Below, one piece after another: positions 54,342-63,213 of a stretch of DNA of 64,000 nt. The position numbers and the translations under genes were made by a program. This stretch comes from Chlorobium chlorochromatii (GTDB lineage: Bacteria; Bacteroidota; Chlorobiia; Chlorobiales; Chlorobiaceae), in contig DYND01000001.1 in the NCBI GenBank assembly GCA_020721255.1, positions 1-64,000 on the forward strand, written 5' to 3'. Each line of letters opens with the position of its first letter. Positions within the stretch are counted from its first letter, which is position 1. The notes beneath the pieces were generated by a model that did not search any database, was not told where the DNA came from, and saw nothing but the letters and a program-made list of their open reading frames with translations.

Positions 54342-56597
54342 ATGCACAGTTTAATTCAGTTATCAATAGTTGTACTGCTGTTGCCGCTCCTATCATTTGT
54401 GATTCTTATTTTTTTTAATCGCCGGCTTCCTCGTCGAGGCGATTTTGTAGGAGTAGGGATTTTAGGTACAGCTTTTGCTCTGTCACTTTATATTTTTTGG
54501 CAAGTAATTGTACAGGCTTATGATCCAGCATTCAGGGTTGCATGGGATTTTACATGGATTGATCTCGGAAATGTTCCTGGTTTAGGACACCTTGAAATAA
54601 AAATGGGCATTGTTATTGATAACATAGCATCGATTATGTTATCAATGGTAACATTAATTAGTTTTCTTGTCCATTTGTATTCAACAGGTTATATGGCAGG
54701 GGATAAGAACTATGGTAGATTCTTCGCCTATCTTGGAATATTTACTTTTTCAATGCTTGGTATTATCCTTTCCGATAATCTTTTTGCTATTTATATTTTT
54801 TGGGAACTTGTAGGTCTCTCGTCTTACTTGTTGATTGGTTTCTTTTTTGAAAAAGAGAGCGCTGCAGATGCTCAAAAGAAAGCATTTCTTGCAAATCGTA
54901 TAGGTGATATAGGAATGTGGCTTGGCATCCTGATTCTTTATTCTCAATTTCATACGTTTAATTATCAGGAAATCTATGCTAATCTTGCTGCTGGTAAATT
55001 TGCTCTTTCTAATGGTTGGCTTACTGCTGCAGGTATTCTTTTGTTTATGGGATGTGTTGGTAAATCCGCGCAATTTCCTCTTCATGTCTGGCTTCCTGAT
55101 GCCATGGAAGGCCCCACTCCGGTATCAGCTCTTATCCATGCAGCGACCATGGTTGCTGCAGGTGTTTATTTTGTAGCTCGTATTTTTGTCGTTTTAACAC
55201 CTGACGCATTACATGTTATAGCTTTTGTAGGTGCATTTACTGCTTTTATGGCGGCAACTATAGCAATAACCCAGCATGATATTAAGCGAGTTCTTGCTTA
55301 TTCCACAGTTTCGCAGCTTGGGTATATGGTTCTCGGTTTAGGCGTAGGTGCTTATTCAGCCTCTCTTTTCCATTTAGTTACACATGCATTTTTTAAAGCA
55401 TGTCTTTTTTTGGGTTCAGGTGCAATTATTCATGCGATGCATCACGAGCAGGATATGCGATGGATGGGTGGTTTACGGAAGCAGATGCCTTGGACATTTG
55501 CAACCTTTACCTTGGCTACACTTGCGCTTGCAGGTTTACCTCTTACGAGCGGGTTCTTGAGTAAAGATGCTATTCTGGCTGGTGCTATCGGTTTTGCCCA
55601 AGTTGAGGGGGGCGGTATTTTTTATTTGATTCCATTTTTAGGATTCTTTTCTGCTATGTTGACAGCCTTTTATATGGGACGTCAGATATGGCTTGTTTTC
55701 TTTGGTGAGAGTAGAACACATCTTAAGCCAGCAGATGACCACCACCATAGTCATGATGCACACAGTGGCCACGATGATGCTCATGCTCATCATGGAGTAC
55801 ATGAGGTTGAATGGAATATGCGAGCACCACTTGTTATTCTTGCAGCACTTTCAATTTTCTTTGTTTATTCACCCGATCCTCTTGATGGTGCTAAAGGGTG
55901 GTTTATGAAGATGATTCCAACTCCATCTACGGTGGTTGGATCCTATCAAAATCACTCAGACATTCTTCATGCCGAAGTTATTAAAACATCTCATGAAGAG
56001 AATGTTGTCGTTGAGCATCAAAATAACAAACATGACGCCGCTGCAAATGCAACTTCACAGACCAGTACAGAACATGGAGAGCATTTTTATGCGGATCCTC
56101 GCCAGGCTGCTGTCATTCATGCTGGTCATGGCGCACACTATACAGCTATTTATATATCAAGCGTGATGGTAATTTTGGGAATTGGATTAGCTTGTGTCGT
56201 TTATGTCTTTAATATTATTGATCCGGAGAAGACAGCTCATGCTATAAGACCGTTATATCTGTTTTCATTTAATAAGTGGTATTGGGATGAAATTTATCAA
56301 GCTACATTTATTCGTGGATCAGTTATTATTGCAAAAATGTTGAGCTGGTTTGATACGCATGTTGTTGATGGTATTGTCAATGGTGTTGCAACTATTGTTC
56401 GTAATTTTGCTTTCTTGAATAATAGCTTTGATAAGCATGTCGTTGATGGTTTGGTGAATTTCACAGCATTTACTATTAACACAACTGGGGGTTTATTAAA
56501 AAAGCTTCAGACTGGTAAAGTTCAAACTTATATTGTAATGCTTATTTTTGTTGTGTTTGGGTATTTTGTCTTTTATTTTTCACGCTTAGTTTACTAA
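54342..56597 (+). CDS. nuoL: NADH-quinone oxidoreductase subunit L
   Basis: LFAIYIFWELVGLSSYLLIGFFFEKESAADAQKKAFLANRIGD; GPTPVSALIHAATMVAAGVYFVAR; His-rich insertions near the C-terminal third. Confidence 0.98.
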   Translation: MHSLIQLSIVVLLLPLLSFVILIFFNRRLPRRGDFVGVGILGTAFALSLYIFWQVIVQAYDPAFRVAWDFTWIDLGNVPGLGHLEIKMGIVIDNIASIMLSMVTLISFLVHLYSTGYMAGDKNYGRFFAYLGIFTFSMLGIILSDNLFAIYIFWELVGLSSYLLIGFFFEKESAADAQKKAFLANRIGDIGMWLGILILYSQFHTFNYQEIYANLAAGKFALSNGWLTAAGILLFMGCVGKSAQFPLHVWLPDAMEGPTPVSALIHAATMVAAGVYFVARIFVVLTPDALHVIAFVGAFTAFMAATIAITQHDIKRVLAYSTVSQLGYMVLGLGVGAYSASLFHLVTHAFFKACLFLGSGAIIHAMHHEQDMRWMGGLRKQMPWTFATFTLATLALAGLPLTSGFLSKDAILAGAIGFAQVEGGGIFYLIPFLGFFSAMLTAFYMGRQIWLVFFGESRTHLKPADDHHHSHDAHSGHDDAHAHHGVHEVEWNMRAPLVILAALSIFFVYSPDPLDGAKGWFMKMIPTPSTVVGSYQNHSDILHAEVIKTSHEENVVVEHQNNKHDAAANATSQTSTEHGEHFYADPRQAAVIHAGHGAHYTAIYISSVMVILGIGLACVVYVFNIIDPEKTAHAIRPLYLFSFNKWYWDEIYQATFIRGSVIIAKMLSWFDTHVVDGIVNGVATIVRNFAFLNNSFDKHVVDGLVNFTAFTINTTGGLLKKLQTGKVQTYIVMLIFVVFGYFVFYFSRLVY

Positions 56598-56637
56598 ATG
56601 GCTTTTATTTTAATTAGAAAACTTACAGATAAGGAAC

Positions 56638-58272
56638 ATGCTGAGTTTAATTGTTTTTCTGCCTATTATTGCCGGTTTGATAATTCTTGCCGTGCCGTCA
56701 TCACAAAAGCAGATAATCAGAATTGTTTCACTGCTTGCGGCTCTTGGCCAGGGAGTATTGGCTGTTCTGATCTGGAAAGACTATAATCCTGCCCTACCAG
56801 GAATTATTGCTTCCCCTAATGGCAGCCCATTGGGTTCTTTTCAATTTGTAGAAAGGGTACCATGGATTAATCTTGACCTTGCCGGTTTTGGACCATTAAA
56901 TATCGAGTATTTTATTGGTGTTGATGGTATATCGATTACCATGGTCATTCTCACCGCACTTGTTTCCGCGATAGGAGTACTTTCGAGTTGGCCAATTCAA
57001 AAGCAGGTAAAAGGTTATTTTATATTGTATAACTTGCTTGCGACGGCAATGATGGGATGTTTCGTTGCTCTTGATTTCTTTCTTTTTTACGTTTTCTGGG
57101 AAGTTATGCTTCTCCCGATGTATTTCTTGATTGGTATCTGGGGTGGCCCTAATCGCGAGTATGCAGCTATTAAGTTTTTCCTTTATACTCTTTTTGGCTC
57201 TGTTTTTATGTTACTGGTAATGATTGGATTGTATTTCAGTGTAACGGATCCTATTACTGGTAATCATACCTTTAGTTTAGTGGCTATGGCGACACAGAGC
57301 AACTATATTAAGGATGCAATTCTCGGTCCGGATAACGTTGTATGGCGTTATGTTGCTTTTATTGTTCTTTTCATTGGATTCGCGATTAAAGTTCCGATGT
57401 TCCCTTTTCACACATGGCTTCCTGATGCTCACGTAGAGGCACCAACTCCTATTTCTGTTATTCTGGCAGGTGTCCTTTTGAAATTAGGTACTTATGGTAT
57501 GATTCGTATTAACTTCCCATTATTTCCGGAAGTTTTTCAAGCAGGAATGTATGTGATTGGTATTTTCGGTGCCATCAATATCATATATGGCGCATTCTGT
57601 GCTCTTGCACAGCAGGATCTTAAAAAAATGGTAGCATATTCTTCAATAAGCCATATGGGTTATGTGCTGTTAGGTTTATCTGCAGGCAATAGCGAAGGTA
57701 TGGTAGGAGCTCTTTATCAAATGTTTAATCACGGCACTATTACCGCAATGCTCTTTTTGCTTGTAGGCGTGATTTATGATCGTGCTCATACTCGTCAGAT
57801 CGATAAATTTGGTGGTCTTGCCAGTTATATGCCGGTGTATGCCGGACTTGTTACTGTAGCATGGTTTGCATCACTTGGGTTACCTGGGCTGAGTGGTTTT
57901 ATTTCTGAGGCACTTGTGTTTGTAGGTGCATTCAGTTCTGTAACGACTCGGTATATAGCTATGGTGTCCGTTTTAGGGATTGTATTCGGTGCGGCTTATC
58001 TGCTGTGGTCTTTACAAAGAATGTTCTTGGGTCAGAGAAAGCCAGGTGCAGCTTATGATCTTGTTACAGACGACGATGGTCATCAGCATATTCATTTTCA
58101 CGATTGGAATGGTAAACTTGATCTTGATGCTCGTGAATTGACCATGCTTGTACCTCTTGTTATTATTACTATTGTTCTTGGTATATACCCAATGCCAATA
58201 CTTGGTATGCTGACAGCAAGTATCAATAAACTTGTAGAGGTGCTCTCGCCAGTAGTTTTATCACAACTTTGA
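56638..58272 (+). CDS. nuoM: NADH-quinone oxidoreductase subunit M
   Basis: FFLFYVFWEVMLLPMYFLIGIWGG; KVPMFPFHTWLPDAHVEAPTPISVILAGVLLKLGTYG. Confidence 0.98.
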   Translation: MLSLIVFLPIIAGLIILAVPSSQKQIIRIVSLLAALGQGVLAVLIWKDYNPALPGIIASPNGSPLGSFQFVERVPWINLDLAGFGPLNIEYFIGVDGISITMVILTALVSAIGVLSSWPIQKQVKGYFILYNLLATAMMGCFVALDFFLFYVFWEVMLLPMYFLIGIWGGPNREYAAIKFFLYTLFGSVFMLLVMIGLYFSVTDPITGNHTFSLVAMATQSNYIKDAILGPDNVVWRYVAFIVLFIGFAIKVPMFPFHTWLPDAHVEAPTPISVILAGVLLKLGTYGMIRINFPLFPEVFQAGMYVIGIFGAINIIYGAFCALAQQDLKKMVAYSSISHMGYVLLGLSAGNSEGMVGALYQMFNHGTITAMLFLLVGVIYDRAHTRQIDKFGGLASYMPVYAGLVTVAWFASLGLPGLSGFISEALVFVGAFSSVTTRYIAMVSVLGIVFGAAYLLWSLQRMFLGQRKPGAAYDLVTDDDGHQHIHFHDWNGKLDLDARELTMLVPLVIITIVLGIYPMPILGMLTASINKLVEVLSPVVLSQL

Positions 58273-58316
58273 TAGTAATTGAAAAGATAGAGCCTAAAGA
58301 ATAAACGAAGAGAATT

Positions 58317-59855
58317 ATGTTCGAGCTACCATCAGGTGCTGAAATTCAGAGTATTATTGCATCTTTAAAAGCAAGTGTTGGTTTTTTTATACCTGAAATT
58401 TATCTGTCACTTCTTTTTATGCTCCTGATCGTTATCGATTTGGTGATAAAAAGCAAGAAAAATATACTTCTTTCATTAATCACCATAAGTGGTCTTGCTG
58501 GTAGTTTATTTTTTATTTATCAACAGCATAGTCTTCAATCTGGTGAGTTGTTTTTTGGAATGTATGTTTTAGATGAGTTTGCTCTCTTCTTTAAGTATTT
58601 TTTTGTTCTTTCGGGTATTCTGGCTGTTGTCGTTACTATGGCTGATGAGCAGTTTGATAGAGAAGTCAAAAGTATGGGTGAGTATTATGCATTGATTGTC
58701 TCTATGGTAATTGGTATGATTATGATGGCGTCATCGCAAGATCTCCTTATGATTTTTCTCTCAATGGAGCTTGTCAGTTTTACTGCCTATATTCTTACTG
58801 GTTATTTTAAAAAGAATCAACGTTCTTCAGAAGCCGCGCTTAAATACTTGGTGTATGGTGCGGTGTCGTCTGGTTTAATGGTTTACGGTTTTTCGCTTAT
58901 TTATGGTCTAACGGCGCAGACGAATATCATTAAAATAGGCATTGAGCTTGCAGCTCTTGGCAGTCATTCTTCAGTGGTGATGATGTTAGCTTCACTTCTT
59001 ATAATTACAGGTTTTGGTTATAAAATAGGAGCTGTTCCTTTTCACTTCTGGGCACCAGATGTTTATGAAGGCGCTCCGACTCCTATCACTGCATATCTTT
59101 CAGTTGCGTCAAAGGCTGCAGGCTTTGCTTTGCTGATGCGCTTTTTTTATATTGCCATTCCACATTCAACCGTTTCTTGGTCGAGTATAGTCGGTATTGA
59201 TTGGCTCACTTTTTTGATGATTCTGTCTGTGGCGTCAATGATTTATGGTAATGTTGTAGCAATATGGCAAAAAAACGTTAAACGATTACTTGCGTATTCC
59301 TCAATTGCTCATGCAGGGTATCTTCTACTCGGTCTTATTGTAATGGGTAAGTTAGGGACACAAGCCACATTATTTTATTTATTATCATACTTTCTTGTCA
59401 ATTTCGGTGCTTTTTATGTTGTCATTTTAATTGCAAATAAAACCGGTAGTGAAAACCTTGATGATTACAAGGGGTTAGGTAAAACAATGCCAATTGCTGG
59501 TGCTGCGTTAACTGTTTTTCTTATTTCATTAGTAGGGCTACCACCAACCGTTGGTTTTATTGGGAAGCTGATGATTTTCTCAGCCTTACTTGCTAAAGGC
59601 TCACTCTATTTATGGTTAGCTTTTATTGGAATAATGACAAGCGTTATTTCATTGTATTATTATATGTTAATTCCTCTGAACATGTATCTGCGAGAACCAA
59701 AACAAGCAGATAACCAGCAAATCAATTTAGGTGTTTTGCCTCAATTGATTATGACTGTCTTTATGATATTAACTCTGTATTTCGGTTTGTTTTTTACGCC
59801 ATTATCTGATTTTTCAAAGTATTCCTCTTCCTTATTTGGTATTATTTTGCAGTAA
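58317..59855 (+). CDS. nuoN: NADH-quinone oxidoreductase subunit N
   Basis: MIFLSMELVSFTAYILTGYFKKNQRSSEAALKYLVYGAVSSGLMVYGFSLIYG; PFHFWAPDVYEGAPTPITAYLSVASKAAGFALL. Confidence 0.98.
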   Translation: MFELPSGAEIQSIIASLKASVGFFIPEIYLSLLFMLLIVIDLVIKSKKNILLSLITISGLAGSLFFIYQQHSLQSGELFFGMYVLDEFALFFKYFFVLSGILAVVVTMADEQFDREVKSMGEYYALIVSMVIGMIMMASSQDLLMIFLSMELVSFTAYILTGYFKKNQRSSEAALKYLVYGAVSSGLMVYGFSLIYGLTAQTNIIKIGIELAALGSHSSVVMMLASLLIITGFGYKIGAVPFHFWAPDVYEGAPTPITAYLSVASKAAGFALLMRFFYIAIPHSTVSWSSIVGIDWLTFLMILSVASMIYGNVVAIWQKNVKRLLAYSSIAHAGYLLLGLIVMGKLGTQATLFYLLSYFLVNFGAFYVVILIANKTGSENLDDYKGLGKTMPIAGAALTVFLISLVGLPPTVGFIGKLMIFSALLAKGSLYLWLAFIGIMTSVISLYYYMLIPLNMYLREPKQADNQQINLGVLPQLIMTVFMILTLYFGLFFTPLSDFSKYSSSLFGIILQ

Positions 59856-59894
59856 TTTATACTTTTCATTTTATACCAAGAATTGTATTAAAAG

Positions 59895-59934
59895 CGTGAA
59901 TTTGGCATTCTTAGGAGTGTAAATTCACGTTTTT
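59895..59934 (+). terminator. Putative terminator after the nuo operon
   Basis: CGTGAATTT...AAATTCACGTTTTT hairpin. Confidence 0.7.
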
Positions 59935-60059
59935 AGTTTCTACATTGCTATTAACTTTTAATTATTTTAGCTTATAATTCAATAGCAAATATGAGTGATA
60001 CTTTTTAAATTCTTTATAATTTATGTTTTGATTAATTACTCAAACCAAACGTTGAAAAA

Positions 60060-60851
60060 ATGAAGCTATCAAAGAAATATTTAATTCCAACGGTGTTGGG
60101 CTTTTTGGGTTTAAGCTCACCTGTGTCAGCATCGACACCAATAGGTGTTTATAATTATACTCCCAATAATCATGGTAAGTCAGTGACTACTCCTGTGGCT
60201 TGGGGTGCATCTAATAACGTTGTGTTTATGGGTGTTGGTGGTACTTATGAGTCACCGTATACTAATAAAGCTGATGGTGCTGCTATGTTTGGTTATGGTT
60301 TAGGTGACCCAAAGAAGAATGTTGGTGTGCAGGTAGCATTTATCTCTCTTGATTTAACCGAATGGGAAGAGTATTCTTCTGCTATTCATCTTTCAAAAAA
60401 TTTAGGGAATGCTGATGCAATTGGTGTTGGTGTTGAAAACATAATGCTGACTGATGGTGGTGATTCTGGTGTCAGCTATTACGTAGTCTATAGCCGTGCA
60501 TCTCAAGACCCTTCCGTGATCAACCCAAAAACGAATAAATCAAAACTGCATTATAGCGTGGGTGTTGGTAAGGGGCGATTCAGTGATATGAGTGATGCTG
60601 ATAAGGATCCGAAAAGAGGTAATAAAGGTGAGCATGGAACTTATGTGTTTGGAAACGTTTCGTACGAAGTATTTGATGCGTGTAATATTGTTACCGATTG
60701 GAATGGTATGAACCTCAACGCTGGTTTATCGAAGTCATTTATGCTTGGTAAGCTTCCATTTGCTGCAACGGTAGGCGTTGCTGATCTTACCGGTTATTCT
60801 GGAGATGGTGCGCGATTAGTTGTTGCCGGTGGTTTTGGATTTAAATTGTAA
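60060..60851 (+). CDS. Exported protein, possible outer-membrane beta-barrel, unknown function
   Basis: Signal peptide (MKLSKKYLIPTVLGFLGLSSPVSASTPI); Gly/aromatic amphipathic strands; C-terminal LVVAGGFGFKL. Confidence 0.7.
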   Translation: MKLSKKYLIPTVLGFLGLSSPVSASTPIGVYNYTPNNHGKSVTTPVAWGASNNVVFMGVGGTYESPYTNKADGAAMFGYGLGDPKKNVGVQVAFISLDLTEWEEYSSAIHLSKNLGNADAIGVGVENIMLTDGGDSGVSYYVVYSRASQDPSVINPKTNKSKLHYSVGVGKGRFSDMSDADKDPKRGNKGEHGTYVFGNVSYEVFDACNIVTDWNGMNLNAGLSKSFMLGKLPFAATVGVADLTGYSGDGARLVVAGGFGFKL

Positions 60852-60872
60852 GAACTTTAAACGATACTCATT

Positions 60873-61415
60873 ATGAAAAAAAATATTATAGGTACAAGTA
60901 TTTTGGCTGCTGGGTTATTGGTGTATCCAGTTATGGATTTATATGCTGCTGGGTATAATACTGATTGTAGTGCTTGTAATACCTTATCTGATGTTACTGC
61001 TACAGTAGCCCAATTAGCTCTTGCTAATACGCTGGGTTCAATTATTGGTTCGACTGCTGATGGTAACATAGGCATAGTCGATCCAGCACCAGTTGCTCCA
61101 CCACCGCCAGCGCCAGTCGCTCCACCACCGCCAGCGCCAGTTGCTCCACCACCGCCAGCGCCAGTTGCTCCACCACCGCCAGCGCCAGTTGCTCCACCAC
61201 CGCCGGCACCAGTTGCACCGCCAGCACCGGCACCAGAGCCGGTAGCGCCTGCAGGACCTGTCGGCAATAAACCTGCTGGTGTTGTTAAGCCGACTAAAGG
61301 TGGTACAGCAACAAAAACTCGTACAGTGCAAAAGCGTACTACACAAAAGCGTACCATTCAGAAACGTGTGGTAAAGCCAACGGTTAAACCAACTTCACAG
61401 GTGCCTAATCGCTAA
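60873..61415 (+). CDS. Exported proline-rich repeat protein with basic C-terminus
   Basis: Signal peptide MKKNIIGTSILAAGLLVYPVMDLYAAG; (PAPVAPPP)n; C-terminal TRTVQKRTTQKRTIQKRVVKPTVKP. Confidence 0.72.
   Translation: MKKNIIGTSILAAGLLVYPVMDLYAAGYNTDCSACNTLSDVTATVAQLALANTLGSIIGSTADGNIGIVDPAPVAPPPPAPVAPPPPAPVAPPPPAPVAPPPPAPVAPPPPAPVAPPAPAPEPVAPAGPVGNKPAGVVKPTKGGTATKTRTVQKRTTQKRTIQKRVVKPTVKPTSQVPNR
61083..61230 (+). repeat. 24-bp in-frame tandem repeat (CCAGCGCCAGTTGCTCCACCACCG), five near-identical units plus degenerate tail
   Basis: Units at 61083, 61107, 61131, 61155 and 61179, then the diverged tail CCGGCACCAGTTGCACCGCCAGCACCGG. Confidence 0.95.
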
Positions 61416-61479
61416 GAATCTCATTTTTTGTGGAGTTAAGGTATTCGTATTAACTTCATAATTTCTGTCATTACTTTTT

Positions 61480-61511
61480 AATAAAGCCACTCATTCATGA
61501 GTGGCTTTATT
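61480..61511. terminator. Terminator-like hairpin with 15-bp stem
   Basis: AATAAAGCCACTCAT-tc-ATGAGTGGCTTTATT. Confidence 0.85.
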
Positions 61512-61644
61512 AATTTATTCCAGTCGCTTCTTTCATTGGAATTTCATAAGCATTCTCACCATTCGTGTAATAAGATGGAAAAGTTCTATATTCTGAGCTT
61601 TATGGGTGATTGGAATTTTCCAGCGCGATCAACTTTATCATTTT

Positions 61645-62163
61645 ATGCAGTCATTATCACTTGGAGAGCTAACTCAAAGAGCGTTAAGAATTAAGTTGGT
61701 CATTTCGGATAATGATGGGGTGTTTACTGATACTGGTGTCTATTACTCTGAGCGAGGCGAAGAGATGAAGAGGTATTCTATTCGTGACGGTATGGGCGTT
61801 GAGCGGTTGAGAAATATTGGTATTGAGACCTGCATCATGACTGGTGAGGTGTCGCCAAGTCTCAAAAAACGTGCTGAAAAACTTGCCATGAAGCGTCTTT
61901 ATCTTGGAGTCAAGGAGAAGCTCTCAATGGTTGAAACCGTTCTGGCGGAAACAGGACTTTCCCGATGCGAACTCGCATACATTGGAGATGATGTTAATGA
62001 TGTTGCTATTATGGAGGAGATTGCGAAGGAGGGTTTAACCGGTTGCCCTCGTGATGCAACGATATTTGTTCACCCATGCAGCCACTATCAAGCCAAGGCT
62101 GATGGTGGACATGGTGCCTTTCGCGATTTTGCTGAATGGATCATCGCACTAAGGAATTCTTGA
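61645..62163 (+). CDS. kdsC: HAD-family phosphatase, KdsC-like (3-deoxy-D-manno-octulosonate 8-phosphate phosphatase)
   Basis: IKLVISDNDGVFTDTGVYYSERGEEMKRYSIRDGMGVERLRNIGIETCIMTGE; YIGDDVNDVAIM. Confidence 0.85.
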   Translation: MQSLSLGELTQRALRIKLVISDNDGVFTDTGVYYSERGEEMKRYSIRDGMGVERLRNIGIETCIMTGEVSPSLKKRAEKLAMKRLYLGVKEKLSMVETVLAETGLSRCELAYIGDDVNDVAIMEEIAKEGLTGCPRDATIFVHPCSHYQAKADGGHGAFRDFAEWIIALRNS

Positions 62164-62245
62164 GTATATTTTTTGTTTTATTAACATCGATTCCAGACAT
62201 TTTCATCAAAGAAGTAATGGATGGTTCGTTTTATCAGAGTAACGC

Positions 62246-63115
62246 ATGGCGGAAGTCACGATAGGGAACAGAAAAGTTGGGGATGGTCATCCCGTATTTG
62301 TTATTGCTGAAATTGGCATCAATCATAATGGGTCGATTGAGGTAGCCAAGAAGCTTATTGAGGGTGCTGCTCATGCAGGCTGTGATGCTGTAAAGTTTCA
62401 GAAACGTACTCCAGAGCTTTGTGTGCCGAAGGATCAGCGCGATATTGAACGCGACACCCCTTGGGGTCGTATGAAGTACATCGACTACCGCTACAAGGTG
62501 GAGTTCGAGCGCGACGAGTATCTCGAAATTGATCGTTACAGCAAAGAAAAAGGCATTCTTTGGTTTGCCTCTTGCTGGGATGAGGAGTCGGTTGATTTTA
62601 TGGAACAGTTTGAGCCACCATGTTACAAAGCAGCATCTGCCTCTTTGACTGACCTTCCCTTGCTCAAAAAAACAGCTTCAACTGGTCGTCCACTTATTAT
62701 ATCCACAGGTATGTCAACTATGGATGAAGTAGAAAAAACAGTCAATGAAGTTGGTACAGCGAATCTTTTAATTGCCCATACAAATTCCACGTATCCATCT
62801 CCGGTTAATGAACTGAATCTTCGGATGATTATGTCGCTTAAAGGACTTTACCCTACAGTGCCGATTGGTTATTCCGGTCATGAAGTCGGGCTTTCAACGA
62901 CTTGGGCTGCAGTGGCACTTGGCGCAACCTTTGTTGAGCGTCATGTCACCCTTGATCGTTCCATGTGGGGATCTGATCAGGCGGCATCTGTCGAGCTTTC
63001 GGGAATGGCAAGGCTTGTGTCAAACATCCGTGATATCGAGAATGCACTTGGGGATGGTGTTAAGCGTGTGTATGATGGTGAAGCTGCTGCAAGAAAAAAA
63101 TTACGGCGCTCGTGA
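62246..63115 (+). CDS. neuB: NeuB-family (N-acetylneuraminate synthase-like) protein
   Basis: VFVIAEIGINHNGSIEVAKKLIEGAAHAGCDAVKFQKR; IISTGMSTMDEVEKTV; HTNSTYPSPVNELNLRMI; GYSGHEVGLSTTWAAVALGATFVERHVTLDRSMWGSDQAASVE. Confidence 0.9.
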   Translation: MAEVTIGNRKVGDGHPVFVIAEIGINHNGSIEVAKKLIEGAAHAGCDAVKFQKRTPELCVPKDQRDIERDTPWGRMKYIDYRYKVEFERDEYLEIDRYSKEKGILWFASCWDEESVDFMEQFEPPCYKAASASLTDLPLLKKTASTGRPLIISTGMSTMDEVEKTVNEVGTANLLIAHTNSTYPSPVNELNLRMIMSLKGLYPTVPIGYSGHEVGLSTTWAAVALGATFVERHVTLDRSMWGSDQAASVELSGMARLVSNIRDIENALGDGVKRVYDGEAAARKKLRRS

Positions 63116-63213
63116 GTTTTACTTTTTTTCTGTTCACAGTTTGCTCATAGCATGATCGTTCTGTGTTTCATTGAGAACTCTCTAATCAATAATTGTCAAT
63201 TATTTTTTCTGTT

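Noticed and set aside
61083-61230. Could the tandem repeats be a CRISPR array?
   Set aside because: Contiguous 24-bp units with no spacers, in frame within a CDS.
60857-61357. Minus-strand 166 aa Gly/Ala-rich ORF over the proline repeat
   Set aside because: Antisense shadow of the 24-bp repeat; the plus strand has a signal peptide and sensible flanks.
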